A stretch of 64,000 bases of DNA from AP-15 sp963737145. GTDB lineage: Bacteria; Pseudomonadota; Alphaproteobacteria; ATCC43930; CGMCC-115725. The translations under genes were made by a program, and so were the position numbers. Each line of letters opens with the position of its first letter. Within the stretch, counting starts at the first letter, position 1. Positions 24,703-34,564 of the stretch are shown here, one piece after another. The stretch spans positions 248,001 through 312,000 of the forward strand of contig CAVTRO010000007.1 in assembly GCA_963737145.1 (NCBI GenBank), in the 5' to 3' direction. The notes below the pieces were generated by a model, which saw only the letters and a list, made by a program, of their open reading frames with translations, ran no database searches and was not told the origin of the DNA.

Positions 24703-25380
24703 TCATTTCCCGCTGCCGCGGGCGCCGAAGATGGCGGTGCCGACACGGACATGGGTGGCGCCGAAGCGGATTGCCTTCTCGAAATCGGCGCTCATCCCCA
24801 TGCTGAGGACTTGGAGGTCGTTGCGCCGGGCGATCTCGCGCAATAGCGCAAAATGCGGGGCTGGCTCCTCTTCGAGCGGCGGCACGCACATCAGGCCGAT
24901 GATGGGCAGGTCCAGCCGCTCCCGGCACTCGACGATAAACCCGTCTGCATCGGCCGGCATGATGCCGGCCTTTTGCGGTTCTTCCCCGGTGTTGACCTCG
25001 ATCAGGCATGGCGGCCGCCGGCCGCTGTGCTCCATTTCCCGAGCCAGGGCCTGCGCGAGCCGCAGCCGGTCGACGCTCTCGATCACATCGAAATCCGCGA
25101 CCGCGTCGCGCACCTTGTTCGTCTGCAGTGGGCCGATCAGGTGCAGCGCGAGGTCGGGAAATTCCTCGCGCAGTTCGGGATATTTCGCCTGCGCCTCCTG
25201 GACACGGTTCTCGCCGAACACGCGGTGGCCTGCCATCAGCGCCTGCCGCACGCTCGCAGCGGGATGAGTCTTGCTCACGGCGACCAGCGTCACGCTTTCC
25301 GGCGTCCGATCCGCCGCCTGCGCCGCCGCCGCGATCCGTCCCCGGACGGCCGCGAGATTGGCCGCGATAACCCCTTCCAT
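24703..25380 (-). CDS. YggS/PLPBP-type pyridoxal-phosphate-binding protein
   Basis: 225 residues from ATG 25380 with a GGAG seven bases upstream. PLP-binding lysine in VTLVAVSKTHPAASVRQAL, then FGENRVQEAQAKY, HLIGPLQTNKVRD and the C-terminal phosphate-binding SMGMSADFEKAIRFGATHVR. A one-domain alanine-racemase-like barrel without racemase activity that buffers cellular PLP. Divergent from the DUF3576 lipoprotein, 30 bases away. Confidence 0.93.
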   Translation of the reverse strand: MEGVIAANLAAVRGRIAAAAQAADRTPESVTLVAVSKTHPAASVRQALMAGHRVFGENRVQEAQAKYPELREEFPDLALHLIGPLQTNKVRDAVADFDVIESVDRLRLAQALAREMEHSGRRPPCLIEVNTGEEPQKAGIMPADADGFIVECRERLDLPIIGLMCVPPLEEEPAPHFALLREIARRNDLQVLSMGMSADFEKAIRFGATHVRVGTAIFGARGSGK

Positions 25381-25410
25381 AGAAGCTCCATTCCTGGCAA
25401 AGATCGCTCG

Positions 25411-25977
25411 ATGTCGCTCGCTCATTACCGCGCCTGGTTCGCCCTCGCCGCAAGTCTTTCGTTGGGGCTCGCCGCCTGCGTCGCAAGCCCCCTGGCTGAA
25501 CAGCGCGCGGCGGAGCAGCCCAGCGCGAGTGAAACCCAGAAGGCGTCATCGAGCGAGCCCGAGGAAATCGATACCGAGGCGACGATCTGGACGGTGCTCG
25601 GCCTCGCCAAAAAAGAGTCCGTCAAGGATCCGGGGCCGCAAACCGGCCGGACGGTGAGCCCGATTCTGTGGCAAGCGGCGCACGACACGCTCGATTTCGT
25701 CAAATCCGCCTCGGAAGATCCGTTGACCGGCTCGATCGTCACCGACTGGTACTCGCCGCCGGGCAACCCGAATGTCCGTTACCGGATCAATGTCTTCATC
25801 CTGTCCCGGGCGTTGCATTCCGATTCGCTGACCGTAACGGTCGATCGCCAGGAACGCTCGGCGGACGGCCAGTGGGCCGAGACTACCATTGCGAGGCAGG
25901 TCGAGACCGATCTCGAAAACGCGATCCTCAGCCGGGCGCGGCAATTGAAGCGCGCCTGGGCGGCGGCGCCGAGTTGA
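25411..25977 (+). CDS. DUF3576 lipoprotein
   Basis: 188 residues. A lipoprotein signal ends in the lipobox LAAC at about residue 20. After a Ser/Glu-rich linker comes the DUF3576 domain: TIWTVLGLAKK, PILWQAAHDTLDFVKSASED, then IVTDWYSPPGNPNVRYRINV and NAILSRARQLKRAW. Immediately upstream of leuS, its usual place in alphaproteobacteria. Function unknown; probably an outer-membrane or periplasmic envelope protein. Confidence 0.85.
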   Translation: MSLAHYRAWFALAASLSLGLAACVASPLAEQRAAEQPSASETQKASSSEPEEIDTEATIWTVLGLAKKESVKDPGPQTGRTVSPILWQAAHDTLDFVKSASEDPLTGSIVTDWYSPPGNPNVRYRINVFILSRALHSDSLTVTVDRQERSADGQWAETTIARQVETDLENAILSRARQLKRAWAAAPS

Positions 25978-26045
25978 GAACATCGGCGGTGCAGGGCGGG
26001 CCGGCTGGCTTGCATGCCGGCCCGAGCATGGCCAGATCCCCGACT

Positions 26046-28606
26046 ATGTCGCGATACAATTTCCGCGAAAGCGAAGCAAAATGGCAGCGCATTTGGCGTG
26101 AGCGGCGCCTCTTCGAGGTCGCGGCGGAGCCAGGGCGCCCGAAATACTATATTCTTGAAATGTTCCCGTACCCGTCCGGCAAGCTGCACGTCGGACATGT
26201 GCGGAACTACACGATGGGTGACCTGGTCGCCCGCTATCGTCGTGCCCAGGGCTTCAACGTGCTCCACCCGATGGGATGGGACGCCTTCGGCCTGCCCGCG
26301 GAGAACGCGGCAATGGCCGAAAACATCCATCCGGCGGTTTGGACTCGCGAGAACATCGCGACGATGCGGGCCCAACTCGAACGCATGGGGTTCGGTTACG
26401 ACTGGTCGCGCGAGATCGCGACTTGCCATCCGGAATTTTACCGCCACCAGCAGAAGATGTTCCTCGATTTCCTCGCGGCCGGTCTCGCCTATCGCAAGGA
26501 ATCCTGGGTCAATTGGGATCCGGTCGAGAACACGGTGCTCGCCAACGAGCAGGTGATCGACGGGCGCGGCTGGCGATCCGGCGCGATCGTCGAAAAGCGG
26601 CTCTTGGCGCAATGGGCCCTGCGCATCACCGCCTTTACCGAGGAGCTGCTCGAGGCGATCGGGAACTCGAGCGCTGGCCCGAGCGTGTGCGGCTGATGCA
26701 GGAGAACTGGATCGGCCGCTCGGAAGGCGCCCGCGTAATTTTCAAGATTGCCGGCCGGGATCAGAGCATCGAGGTCTTCACGACACGGCAGGACACGCTC
26801 TTTGGCGCCACGTTCTTGGCACTCTCGCCGAACCATCCGCTGGCGCTGCACCTGGCTGAACAAAACGCGGGTCTTGCCGCCTTCATCGCCGAATGCAATC
26901 GCATGGGCACCAGCGAAGCGGTGATCGAGACCGCCGAGAAGCGCGGCCACCCGACTGGTTTGGAGGCGGTGCATCCCTTCGATGAGAGCCGGCATGTTCC
27001 CGTCTATGTCACCAATTTCGTGCTGATGGAGTACGGGACGGGCGCCATCTTCGGCTGCCCGGCGCACGATCAACGCGACCTCGAATTCGCCCGAAAATAT
27101 CGGCTGCCGGTGACCCCCGTCGTGCTGCCCCCGGGCGAGGATCCCGCGACCTTCGAGATCGGCGACACCGCCTATGTCAACGACGGGGTGTTGATCAATT
27201 CCGCCTTCCTTGACGGCCTGTCGGTCGCGGAAGCAAAGCGGGCCGCCGGCGAGCGGCTCGAAAAGCTCGGGCTTGGCGAGCGGACAACAGTCTACCGGCT
27301 GCGCGACTGGGGGGTTTCGCGCCAGCGCTACTGGGGTTGTCCGATCCCCGTGATCCATTGCCGGGTTTGCGGCATGGTACCAGTGCCGGTGGGCGACCTG
27401 CCAGTCGAGTTGCCGAAAGACGTTACCTTTGATGTCCCCGGCAATCCGCTAGATCACCATCCGACTTGGAAATTTGTCGAGTGCCCGCATTGCAATGAGC
27501 CGGCCCAGCGCGAGACCGACACGCTCGACACGTTTTTCGATTCGTCCTGGTATTTCCTGCGTTTCTGCTCGGCACGGGCGCCGGTCGCATTCGAACGCGA
27601 GGCGGTCGATTACTGGATGCCGGTCAATCAATACATCGGCGGCGTCGAACACGCGGTTCTCCACCTGCTTTACTCGCGGTTCTTCACTCGCGCCTTGAAG
27701 CAATGCGGCTATCTCGATCTCGACGAGCCTTTTGTCGGGCTGTTCACACAGGGGATGGTCTGTCACGAGACTTATCAGAGCGAGCTGGGCGAGTGGCTCT
27801 TTCCCGAGGAAGTCGGCACCACTGAAGACGGGCGCCTCGTCGATGCGGCAGGCCGGCCGGTGAGCGCGGGCCGGCACGAAAAGATGAGCAAGTCCAAGAA
27901 GAACGTCGTCGGTCTCGACGCGATCGTCGATACCTACGGGGCCGACACGGCGCGCTTTTATCTGTTGTCCGACAGCCCTCCGGAGCGCGATCTCGAATGG
28001 ACCGAGACCGGGATCGAGGGGATTTGGCGCTATGTCAACCGGCTCTGGCGGATGGTCAACGAACCTCCGGTCCCGCTGGCGGCGCCCGGTTCCCCGTTAC
28101 CCGCCGCATTGCCGCCGCCCCTCGGCGCGACGCGACGGGCGACGCACAAGACGATCGCGGCGGTAACCGACGATCTCGAGAAATTCCGCTTCAACCGCGC
28201 AGTCGCGCGCATCCGCGAGCTGACAAACGCACTCGAAGAGTGCCCCTCGTCCGAACCCGGCGCACCGGAGGTGCTTCGGGAGGGCCTGGAAGTCCTGACC
28301 CGGCTCCTCGGACCGATGATGCCCCACCTCGCCGAGGAGATGTGGCGGACGCTCGGCGGCGAGGGGCTGCTCGCCGATCAGCCCTGGCCCGTCGCCAATC
28401 CGCAGCTGACGCGCGCCGAGCAGGTGACGATCGCCATCCAGGTCAACGGCAAGCTGCGCGGAACGCTCGAAATCCCGCGGGATTTGGACAATCCTGCCGT
28501 CGAAAAAGCCGCGCTCGAATTGCCACAGGTGACACGCTGGCTCGAAGGGCGGCCGCCGCGCAAGGTCTTTGTCGTCCCGAACCGCATCGTCAATATCGTC
28601 GCGTGA
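26046..28606 (+). CDS. leuS: Leucyl-tRNA synthetase (one-base frameshift)
   Basis: About 853 residues once joined. Class I signatures: PYPSGKLHVGHVRNYTMGD (HIGH motif) near residue 45, editing domain with FTTRQDTLFGATFLALSPNH, zinc module CRVCG...CPHCN, and KMSKSKKNVV near 27883. The frame breaks at 26661-26663, where GGGAACTCGAG should be GGGGAACTCGAG to give IGELERWPERV. As this gene is essential and otherwise perfect, I read the break as a homopolymer error in the sequence. ATG 26046 (or 26028) starts it; lptE and holA follow. Confidence 0.93.
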
Positions 28607-28610
28607 GGCC

Positions 28611-28745
28611 GCCCCTCACCCGCCTCGCTGCGCTCGGCCCTCTCCCGCGGTGCGGGAGAGGGGCTATAACGGATCCACCTCAAAGCTCCTCTCCCGCACC
28701 GCGGGAGAAGGGGACCAAGCCCGAAGGGCTTGGCGGGTGAGGGTA
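28611..28745. repeat. REP-like palindrome cluster between leuS and lptE
   Basis: CCCCTCACCCGCCTCGCTGC is at the left end and GGCGGGTGAGGG at the right, flanking two internal stems (GCCCTCTCCCGC/GCGGGAGAGGGGC and CTCCTCTCCCGC/GCGGGAGAAGG). It belongs to the same family as the block at 19305. The right end supplies the GTG start codon of lptE, so the element is part of that gene's translation initiation region. Confidence 0.7.
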
Positions 28746-29270
28746 GCACGGCGGGCGGTGCTCGCGTTAGCGCTCGGCGCGCCGTTGGCGCTGTCGGGGT
28801 GCGGCTGGGAGCCGCTCTACGGGCAACCGGCGAGCGGGCCGGCAGGCGAGGAGTTGCGCGCGGTCCGTGTCGATCCGATCGCCGAACGCATCGGCCAGCG
28901 GCTGGAGATCGCATTGCGCAACTCACTCAATCCGACCGGCGAGCCAACCCCCGAACGCTACCGCCTGCATACCACTCTGTCTGTCTCTCTGACCAATCTC
29001 GGCATCGAATCGCAGGGTCTGGCGTCGCTCGGCAAACTCGACGTTTACGCCACCTACTACCTGATCGACAGCAAGACCCGCAGCAACTTGCTGGTCAACA
29101 CGGTGCACGTGGCAAATTCCTTCAATCTCAATCCGAACCAATATTCGACGGTGGTCGGCGAAGACGATGCCGCGGTTCGCAGCGCGGCCGAGCTCAACCA
29201 GGAGATCGTGACCCGGCTCGCCCTGTTTATGGAGCGCCGGCTCGCCGAGCAGCCCCCGGCACCGAGCTGA
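28737..29270 (+). CDS. lptE: LPS-assembly lipoprotein LptE
   Basis: 177 residues from GTG 28737. Lipobox LSGCGWEPLYG, the normal LptE beginning, then YRLHTTLSVSLTNLGIESQG and the core ending LNQEIVTRLALFMERRL. It plugs LptD in the outer membrane during LPS export. The order leuS-lptE-holA is the standard one. The start lies inside a palindromic repeat. No other in-frame ATG/GTG fits the signal peptide better. Confidence 0.88.
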   Translation: MRVARRAVLALALGAPLALSGCGWEPLYGQPASGPAGEELRAVRVDPIAERIGQRLEIALRNSLNPTGEPTPERYRLHTTLSVSLTNLGIESQGLASLGKLDVYATYYLIDSKTRSNLLVNTVHVANSFNLNPNQYSTVVGEDDAAVRSAAELNQEIVTRLALFMERRLAEQPPAPS

Positions 29271-29277
29271 GAGCGTC

Positions 29278-30303
29278 GTGAGGCTAGCTCCGTCGCGGGT
29301 TACCGCGTTTCTGCAGCGGCCCGATCCCGAAATTCGCGCCGTGCTGCTGTACGGCCCGGACGAAGGTTTGGTGCGCGAGCGTGCCGAGGCCGTGGCGCGT
29401 TCGGTCTGTCCCGTCCTCAAAGATCCGTTCCGCGTCGCCGACCTGATGGCGGCTGTGCTCGTCGCCGATCCCGCGCGGCTCGCCGACGAAGCCGCCCAGC
29501 TGAGCCTTACAGGGGGCCGGCGAGTGGTGCGCGTGCGCGGTGCCGGCGATGGGCTCGCAAAGCTCTTTGCGGATTTTCTGCAGAGCACGCCCGGCGAGGC
29601 CTTGGTCATCGTTGAGGCAGGCGAGCTGCCGTCCCGTTCGGCGCTCCGCCGAGCCTTCGAAGCGGCGCGGCCGGCCGTCGCGATAGGCTGCTATCCCGAT
29701 ACGCCCCGCGAGTTGGCAGCGGTGATCCGCGAGACCCTAGCGGCGCATCGGGTGACCGCGAGCCGCGATGCCGGCCAGTTCCTGGTCGAGCGCCTCGGGG
29801 GCGATCGGCTGCTGACGCGATCGGAACTCGAAAAGCTCGCGCTCTATGCCGGCGAGGGCGGCAGGGTCGAGCTTGAGGACGCCCGGCTCTCGGTCAGCGA
29901 CACTGCGGCGATCGAGCTGGACGATTCAGTAATGGCGGCGGCCGAGGGCGATGCCGCGCGGGTCGAACGCGTGCTCGGCCGGGTCTTGCAACAGGGGGAA
30001 TCACCGGTTTCGATAATCCGCGCATTGCTGCGCCACCTGCATCGGCTGCATGTCCTGACAGCCAGCCTCTCGGGCGGCGCCAACATTGACGATTTGTTGC
30101 GCACGGCGCGCCCGCCAATCTTCTTCAAGCAGGAAGACAGCTTCCGGCGTCAGCTCGGCCTGTGGAGCGAGGCACGGTTGCGCCCCCAACTCGGCCGCAT
30201 CGCCAAAGCCGAACTCAACATGAAGACGACAGGCCTTCCCGCCGAGACAATCTGCCGCGAGGCCATGCTGGCGGTGGCGCTGGCCGCACGAGAGCGGCGC
30301 TGA
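29278..30303 (+). CDS. holA: DNA polymerase III delta subunit
   Basis: 341 residues from GTG 29278, seven bases after lptE. Clamp-loader AAA+ fold: AVLLYGPDEGLVRERAEAV in the P-loop position, a middle LADEAAQLSLTGGRRVVRVR, and the C-terminal collar helices with GESPVSIIRALLRHLHRLH and LGRIAKAELNMKTTGLPAE. It opens the sliding clamp. In related genomes parB comes next; here a TRAP transporter intervenes. Confidence 0.92.
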   Translation: MRLAPSRVTAFLQRPDPEIRAVLLYGPDEGLVRERAEAVARSVCPVLKDPFRVADLMAAVLVADPARLADEAAQLSLTGGRRVVRVRGAGDGLAKLFADFLQSTPGEALVIVEAGELPSRSALRRAFEAARPAVAIGCYPDTPRELAAVIRETLAAHRVTASRDAGQFLVERLGGDRLLTRSELEKLALYAGEGGRVELEDARLSVSDTAAIELDDSVMAAAEGDAARVERVLGRVLQQGESPVSIIRALLRHLHRLHVLTASLSGGANIDDLLRTARPPIFFKQEDSFRRQLGLWSEARLRPQLGRIAKAELNMKTTGLPAETICREAMLAVALAARERR

Positions 30304-30462
30304 GATATATGCATGCGAAAATCGGACGGCTGCCGAGTCCCCGACAACTGCCCAGTCCCCAAAGAACTTATCATCGGTACCTCGCCGATGGACTTTGGCT
30401 ATGAAATCAATTAGCTGCTAGCCATCCGGCCGGTGTAGCGCGGCCGACCACGGGAGGAACGG

Positions 30463-31467
30463 ATGTCAACCACGCAGTGGATGCGAGTCGTTGCCGCGGT
30501 CACGTCTTTGGGCCTTGTGGTGGCAGCGCGGAGCGCCGATGCCTCAGAGCGTCACTTCAGCTTCGGCTACGATCAGCCGCATACCACCGCCTATGGCTTC
30601 GCCGCAGACACTTTCGGCAACAAGCTCAAGGAGCTGAGCAACGGGGCGATGATCATCGACCAGTTCCCGGGCGCCCAGCTCGGCCAGGAGCCGGTGATGC
30701 TGCAGAAGATCCGCACCGGCGACATCGACTTCATCCTCTCCTCGACCGCGAATGCGGCGACGGTGGCACCGGAAGCCGGCGTATTGTCGATCCACTTCAT
30801 CTTCAAGGGCGAGGATCATCTAAAAAAGGCGATCAGCGATCCCAAGGTGGTCGCGGCCTTCCGCAAGATGGTGACGGACACGGTCAAGGGCGGCCACGTG
30901 CTGACCTTGCTCACCCTGGGCCTGCGCGACTTTTACAGCAAGAAAGAAATCCACAATATCGCCGACCTCAAGGGCCTCAAAATCCGCGTGCAGGCGACGC
31001 CGACCGAGGACACCTTCTTTACCGCTTATGGCGCCCAGGTCGTCCACATGCCCTTCGGCGACGTCTACACATCTCTGCAGACCGGCGTGGTCGACGTCGC
31101 CGAGAATGGCGTCAACGTCTACCTCTCGAACAAGCACTACGAGGTGGCGCCGGTGATGTCGCTGTCCGAGCACGAGGCGAACGACAACTGCATCTGGGTC
31201 AGTGACAAGGCTTGGAACAGCTTCAGCGACGGCGAGAAGAAATGGGTGCAGGCGGCGGCCGACGAGGTCAATCGCCTGGAGCCGACTTATGGGATCGAAC
31301 TCGAGCACCAGTCGATGGCCAAGCTCGAGAAGATGGGCGTCAAATTCGTCAAGGACGTCGATAAGTCAGGCTTCGTCAAGATAGCCGAGCCGCTTCAGGA
31401 CAAGACCGCGGCAGCGCTCGGGCCGCAGGCAGTGGAGATCCTGAAGCTGGTCCGCGAAGTGAAATAG
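30463..31467 (+). CDS. dctP: TRAP transporter solute-binding protein (DctP type)
   Basis: 334 residues from ATG 30463 with GGGAGGAA just upstream. Signal peptide to about residue 26 (VVAARSADASE). Binding-protein marks: FADTFG-like AADTFGNKLKELSNG, FPGAQLGQEPVMLQKIRTG, and the conserved arginine in DLKGLKIRVQATPTE that holds the ligand carboxylate; MPFGDVYTSLQTGVVDVAEN follows. It delivers an organic acid to the DctQM permease encoded next. Ligand not predictable. Confidence 0.93.
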   Translation: MSTTQWMRVVAAVTSLGLVVAARSADASERHFSFGYDQPHTTAYGFAADTFGNKLKELSNGAMIIDQFPGAQLGQEPVMLQKIRTGDIDFILSSTANAATVAPEAGVLSIHFIFKGEDHLKKAISDPKVVAAFRKMVTDTVKGGHVLTLLTLGLRDFYSKKEIHNIADLKGLKIRVQATPTEDTFFTAYGAQVVHMPFGDVYTSLQTGVVDVAENGVNVYLSNKHYEVAPVMSLSEHEANDNCIWVSDKAWNSFSDGEKKWVQAAADEVNRLEPTYGIELEHQSMAKLEKMGVKFVKDVDKSGFVKIAEPLQDKTAAALGPQAVEILKLVREVK

Positions 31468-31487
31468 CGGGCGTTAACCCCAACCGA

Positions 31488-32036
31488 ATGACAAGGCCGA
31501 GCCGCCTCGTCCTGGAAACACAGCGCCACCTGAAATGGCGCGCGCTCGATGTCCTCGAGGCGGTGGCCATGGTGCTCTGCGGGGTCTGTCTGGCAGGTTT
31601 CAGCGCCTCGGTGTTTTTCGACGTGCTGACGCGCACCCTCGGCGCGCCATGGCTCTGGCTGCAGGAGGTCACCAGCACCTTCTTCGTCTACGGGATCTTT
31701 ATCGGGGCCGCCGCCGCCACTCGCCGCAACGATCACCTCTACCTGTCGGCGATAACCGAGACCATGACGGGGGCGCCCCGTCTCGCGGCCGAGACCTTCA
31801 ACCGCCTTGTGGTGCTCGCCGTTGCGCTGTGCATGGTCTATTTCGGCTACATCAATTTCGTCCAGGGATTCGGCAGCTTCCGCATGCCCTCGATGACGCC
31901 GATCGCCTCGCTCTATGCGGCGATCCCGCTCTCGGGCGCGCTGATCGCGCTCTTCATCGTCGAGCAGCTCGTCAACGGCTGGCGCCACGGCTTTGAATCG
32001 GCTGAGCCTCTGCATGAAGAGGTGCATTTCCTATGA
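31488..32036 (+). CDS. dctQ: TRAP transporter small permease (DctQ type)
   Basis: 182 residues, four hydrophobic segments (around 23-45, 58-78, 100-122, 140-162) as expected. The family pattern is FFDVLTRTLGAPWLWLQEVT followed by RRNDHLYLSAIT. Twenty bases after dctP and 13 before dctM. Couples binding protein and large permease. Confidence 0.92.
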   Translation: MTRPSRLVLETQRHLKWRALDVLEAVAMVLCGVCLAGFSASVFFDVLTRTLGAPWLWLQEVTSTFFVYGIFIGAAAATRRNDHLYLSAITETMTGAPRLAAETFNRLVVLAVALCMVYFGYINFVQGFGSFRMPSMTPIASLYAAIPLSGALIALFIVEQLVNGWRHGFESAEPLHEEVHFL

Positions 32037-32049
32037 CCGCCGCCCCGGC

Positions 32050-33390
32050 ATGAGCAACGGCTGGATCCTCATTGTGATGGGCGCGCTGTTCCTCGGGCTC
32101 GGCTATATCGGGGTGCCGGTAGCGTTCAGCCTGACCGCGGGCGTGCTGGTGGCGACGATGCTGACGCCGATCAGCCTGCCCTCGATCATCGGTCAGCTGT
32201 TCAACGGAGTCGATTCCGAGGCATTGCTGGCGGTGCCGTTCTTCCTGTTGGTCGGCGAGCTGATGACCTCCGCCAATGTGGTGGAGCGGATGATCACCCT
32301 CTCGCAAGCAATGATCGGCCACCTGCGCGGCGGCCTCGCGCAGGTCGTCACGTTGTTCAGCATGTTCTTTTCGGGTATCTCCGGCTCCTCCTCGGCCGAC
32401 GTCGCCGTGCTGTCGCGCACCTTGGCGCCCTCGATGGCGCGCGAGGGCTACGATCCCGGCTTCACCGCGGCGCTGATCGCCTCGGCGTCGACGATGGCGA
32501 ATTTGATCCCGCCGAGCATCATGGCGGTGGTCTACGGCGCCACCGGCAACGTGTCGATCGGCGGGCTCTTTCTCGGCGGCGTCGTGCCGGGCGTCTTGGT
32601 CGGGCTCGGCCTGATGATCTTCAGCTATTTTTTCGGCCCGGTCGGCTTCATGAAGAGGCGCGCCTCCTTCTTCGAGTTTGCGGGCGCGGCGCGGAGGGCG
32701 GCGGTGCCGCTGGTCATCCCGGTCATCATAATGGGCGGCATTCTGACCGGCTGGTTCACCCCGACCGAGGCGGGCCTCGTCGCGGTGGTCTACATCCTCG
32801 TGGTAGCGATCCCGGTGCTCAATTGGCGCCACATCCGCGAGCTGCCGCTCGATTTCGCCAAGGCCGGTCTCCTCTATTCGATCCCGCTGATCACCGTGGC
32901 GGCGGCCTCGGCCTTCGGATGGATGCTGGCCTATCTGCGTGGACCCGACCTGGTTTCCGGCTGGATCACGACCACCGCCGGCACCGATCCCGTTACCATC
33001 ATGTTCCTCTTGGTCGGCGCTTTCGTCATCATCGGCGACTTTGTCGACGCGATCCCGGCGATCATCATCTTCATGCCGATCATCAACAAGCTCACCGAGA
33101 TCGGCAATATCAATCCCGTGCATATGGGCGTCGTCATCATCGTGACATTGGCCTTCGGCCTGATCACGCCACCCTACGGCATTGCACTCTTGATGGCGGC
33201 GAAGTTCGTCGACGTCAAATTCTCGGTGGCGCTGATTCGCTCGCTGCCGCTCTACGCGGTCTTCTTCGCGGTCATCGCTTTCTGCATCTTCTTCCCGGAG
33301 GTCGTGCTCTGGCTCCCCAAGCACGTGCTGCCGAAGTCGGTCGGCTGCTTCAAGAACCCCGCCGGCACCGGCTACATCTGCCCCGGGTGA
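32050..33390 (+). CDS. dctM: TRAP transporter large permease (DctM type)
   Basis: 446 residues from ATG 32050 and about 12 membrane helices. Typical segments: GVPVAFSLTAGVLVATMLTP, FFSGISGSSSADVAVLSRTL with the sodium/substrate-site serines, IPPSIMAVVYGA, FTPTEAGLVAVVYIL, and TPPYGIALLMAAKF near the end. Sodium-driven import channel for the DctP ligand. Possible starts upstream inside dctQ are not needed. Confidence 0.93.
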   Translation: MSNGWILIVMGALFLGLGYIGVPVAFSLTAGVLVATMLTPISLPSIIGQLFNGVDSEALLAVPFFLLVGELMTSANVVERMITLSQAMIGHLRGGLAQVVTLFSMFFSGISGSSSADVAVLSRTLAPSMAREGYDPGFTAALIASASTMANLIPPSIMAVVYGATGNVSIGGLFLGGVVPGVLVGLGLMIFSYFFGPVGFMKRRASFFEFAGAARRAAVPLVIPVIIMGGILTGWFTPTEAGLVAVVYILVVAIPVLNWRHIRELPLDFAKAGLLYSIPLITVAAASAFGWMLAYLRGPDLVSGWITTTAGTDPVTIMFLLVGAFVIIGDFVDAIPAIIIFMPIINKLTEIGNINPVHMGVVIIVTLAFGLITPPYGIALLMAAKFVDVKFSVALIRSLPLYAVFFAVIAFCIFFPEVVLWLPKHVLPKSVGCFKNPAGTGYICPG

Positions 33391-33489
33391 GAGTTCGCTC
33401 TGAGCCTTTCGAGACGACCCTCGAAGGGTTAACATCGGCAGGTTGGCAGCGGAATATTGTCTGGCTGGCCACTTTTCAGGGAGGAGCTG

Positions 33490-33693
33490 ATGGCAGTAGC
33501 AAGCGTCACGAAGATCACTGCCGCGTCGTCCGAGGGCTTCGATGCCGCGGTGCGCGAGGGGTTGGCGCGGGCCAACCGCACCTTGCGCGGCATTACCGGC
33601 CTCCACGTCGTCGAGCACAAGGCGAGCGTCGAGAACGGAAAGATCGAAGAGTACCGGGTCACGATGGAGGTGACCTTCATACTCGAAAGCTGA
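33490..33693 (+). CDS. Dodecin flavin-storage protein
   Basis: 67 residues, the normal size, from ATG 33490 right after GGGAGGAGCTG. The dodecin fold is plain: VASVTKITAASSEGFDAAVR, REGLARANRTLRGITGLHV, VENGKIEEYRVTMEVTFIL. Twelve copies form a hollow shell binding flavin dimers. The tryptophan that sandwiches flavin in archaeal dodecin is absent; a histidine (LHVVEHK) occupies that region. It lies between the TRAP genes and parB with its own ribosome site. Confidence 0.92.
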   Translation: MAVASVTKITAASSEGFDAAVREGLARANRTLRGITGLHVVEHKASVENGKIEEYRVTMEVTFILES

Positions 33694-33706
33694 GACCCGC
33701 TCAGTT

Positions 33707-34564
33707 TCAGCCGGCGCGCAACAGGCTCAGCACGCGGTCGAGCTGATCAAGGCTGGCATAATGTAGCGTCAGCGCGCCGCCGCGCTTTTTGGGTTCGAGG
33801 GTAACCCGCAGCCCGAGGGCGCCACCGAGCTCGCGCTCGAGCGCCACCGTGTCGGCATCGCGCAGGCGCGGCTTCGGGGATGGCACGGCAGAGCGGCGTT
33901 GGACGAGCCGCTCGGTGGCGCGGACGTTGAGACCGCGGCGCACGACTTCGGCGGCGAGCGCCGCCGGGTCCGGCGCGGCAAGCAGCGCGCGCGCATGCCC
34001 GGCGGACAATTCGCCGTCGTCGAGCTTGCGGTGCACCGACGCAGGTAGGGACAGAAGTCGCAAGGTATTGGCGACGTGGCTGCGGCTCTTGCCGACGGCT
34101 TCGGCGAGGCTGGCCTGGGTGCGGCCGAACTCCTCCATCAGCCGGCGGTAGGCTTCGGCCTCCTCAAGGGCGGATAAATCCTCGCGCTGGAGGTTCTCGA
34201 CCAACGCAATTTCCAGCGCCTCCGAATCGGTGAGCGGACGGACGATGACCGGAACTTCGTGCATCCCGACGCGCTGTGCGGCGCGCCACCGCCGCTCCCC
34301 GGCAATCAGCTCGAAGGCGGCTTCCTCGCCGGCCAGCGGGCGCACCAGCAAGGGCTGGATGATGCCCTTTTCGCGAATCGACTGGGCGAGCGCGTCGAGC
34401 TCGGCCTCGCCAAAGCGCCGCCGCGGCTGGAACGCGCCGGGACGGATCAGCTCAATCGGCACGCGGCGCTGCGGCGCCGGATCGGCGGATGCGCCGCCCT
34501 CGGCCTCGCCGAACAGCGCAGCGAGGCCCCTGCCGAGCTGACGCCGCCTCGCCCGCTCGCTCAT
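33707..34564 (-). CDS. parB: Chromosome-partitioning protein ParB
   Basis: 285 residues. The CTPase/nuclease-like N-domain shows ELIRPGAFQPRRRFGEAELD, EKGIIQPLLVRP and the GERRWRAAQ motif. The central helix-turn-helix that reads parS is TQASLAEAVGKSRSHVANTL, with ELSAGHARALLA after it. A C-terminal dimer domain ends LDRVLSLLRAG. Its start overlaps the parA stop by four bases. Two parS sites lie 1.4 and 3.4 kb away. Confidence 0.95.
   Translation of the reverse strand: MSERARRRQLGRGLAALFGEAEGGASADPAPQRRVPIELIRPGAFQPRRRFGEAELDALAQSIREKGIIQPLLVRPLAGEEAAFELIAGERRWRAAQRVGMHEVPVIVRPLTDSEALEIALVENLQREDLSALEEAEAYRRLMEEFGRTQASLAEAVGKSRSHVANTLRLLSLPASVHRKLDDGELSAGHARALLAAPDPAALAAEVVRRGLNVRATERLVQRRSAVPSPKPRLRDADTVALERELGGALGLRVTLEPKKRGGALTLHYASLDQLDRVLSLLRAG

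Noticed and set aside
31972..33618. 548-codon open frame opposite the dctM gene
   Set aside because: It is rich in Asp, Arg and His with no domain, and lies exactly opposite a clear TRAP permease; a high-GC mirror frame.
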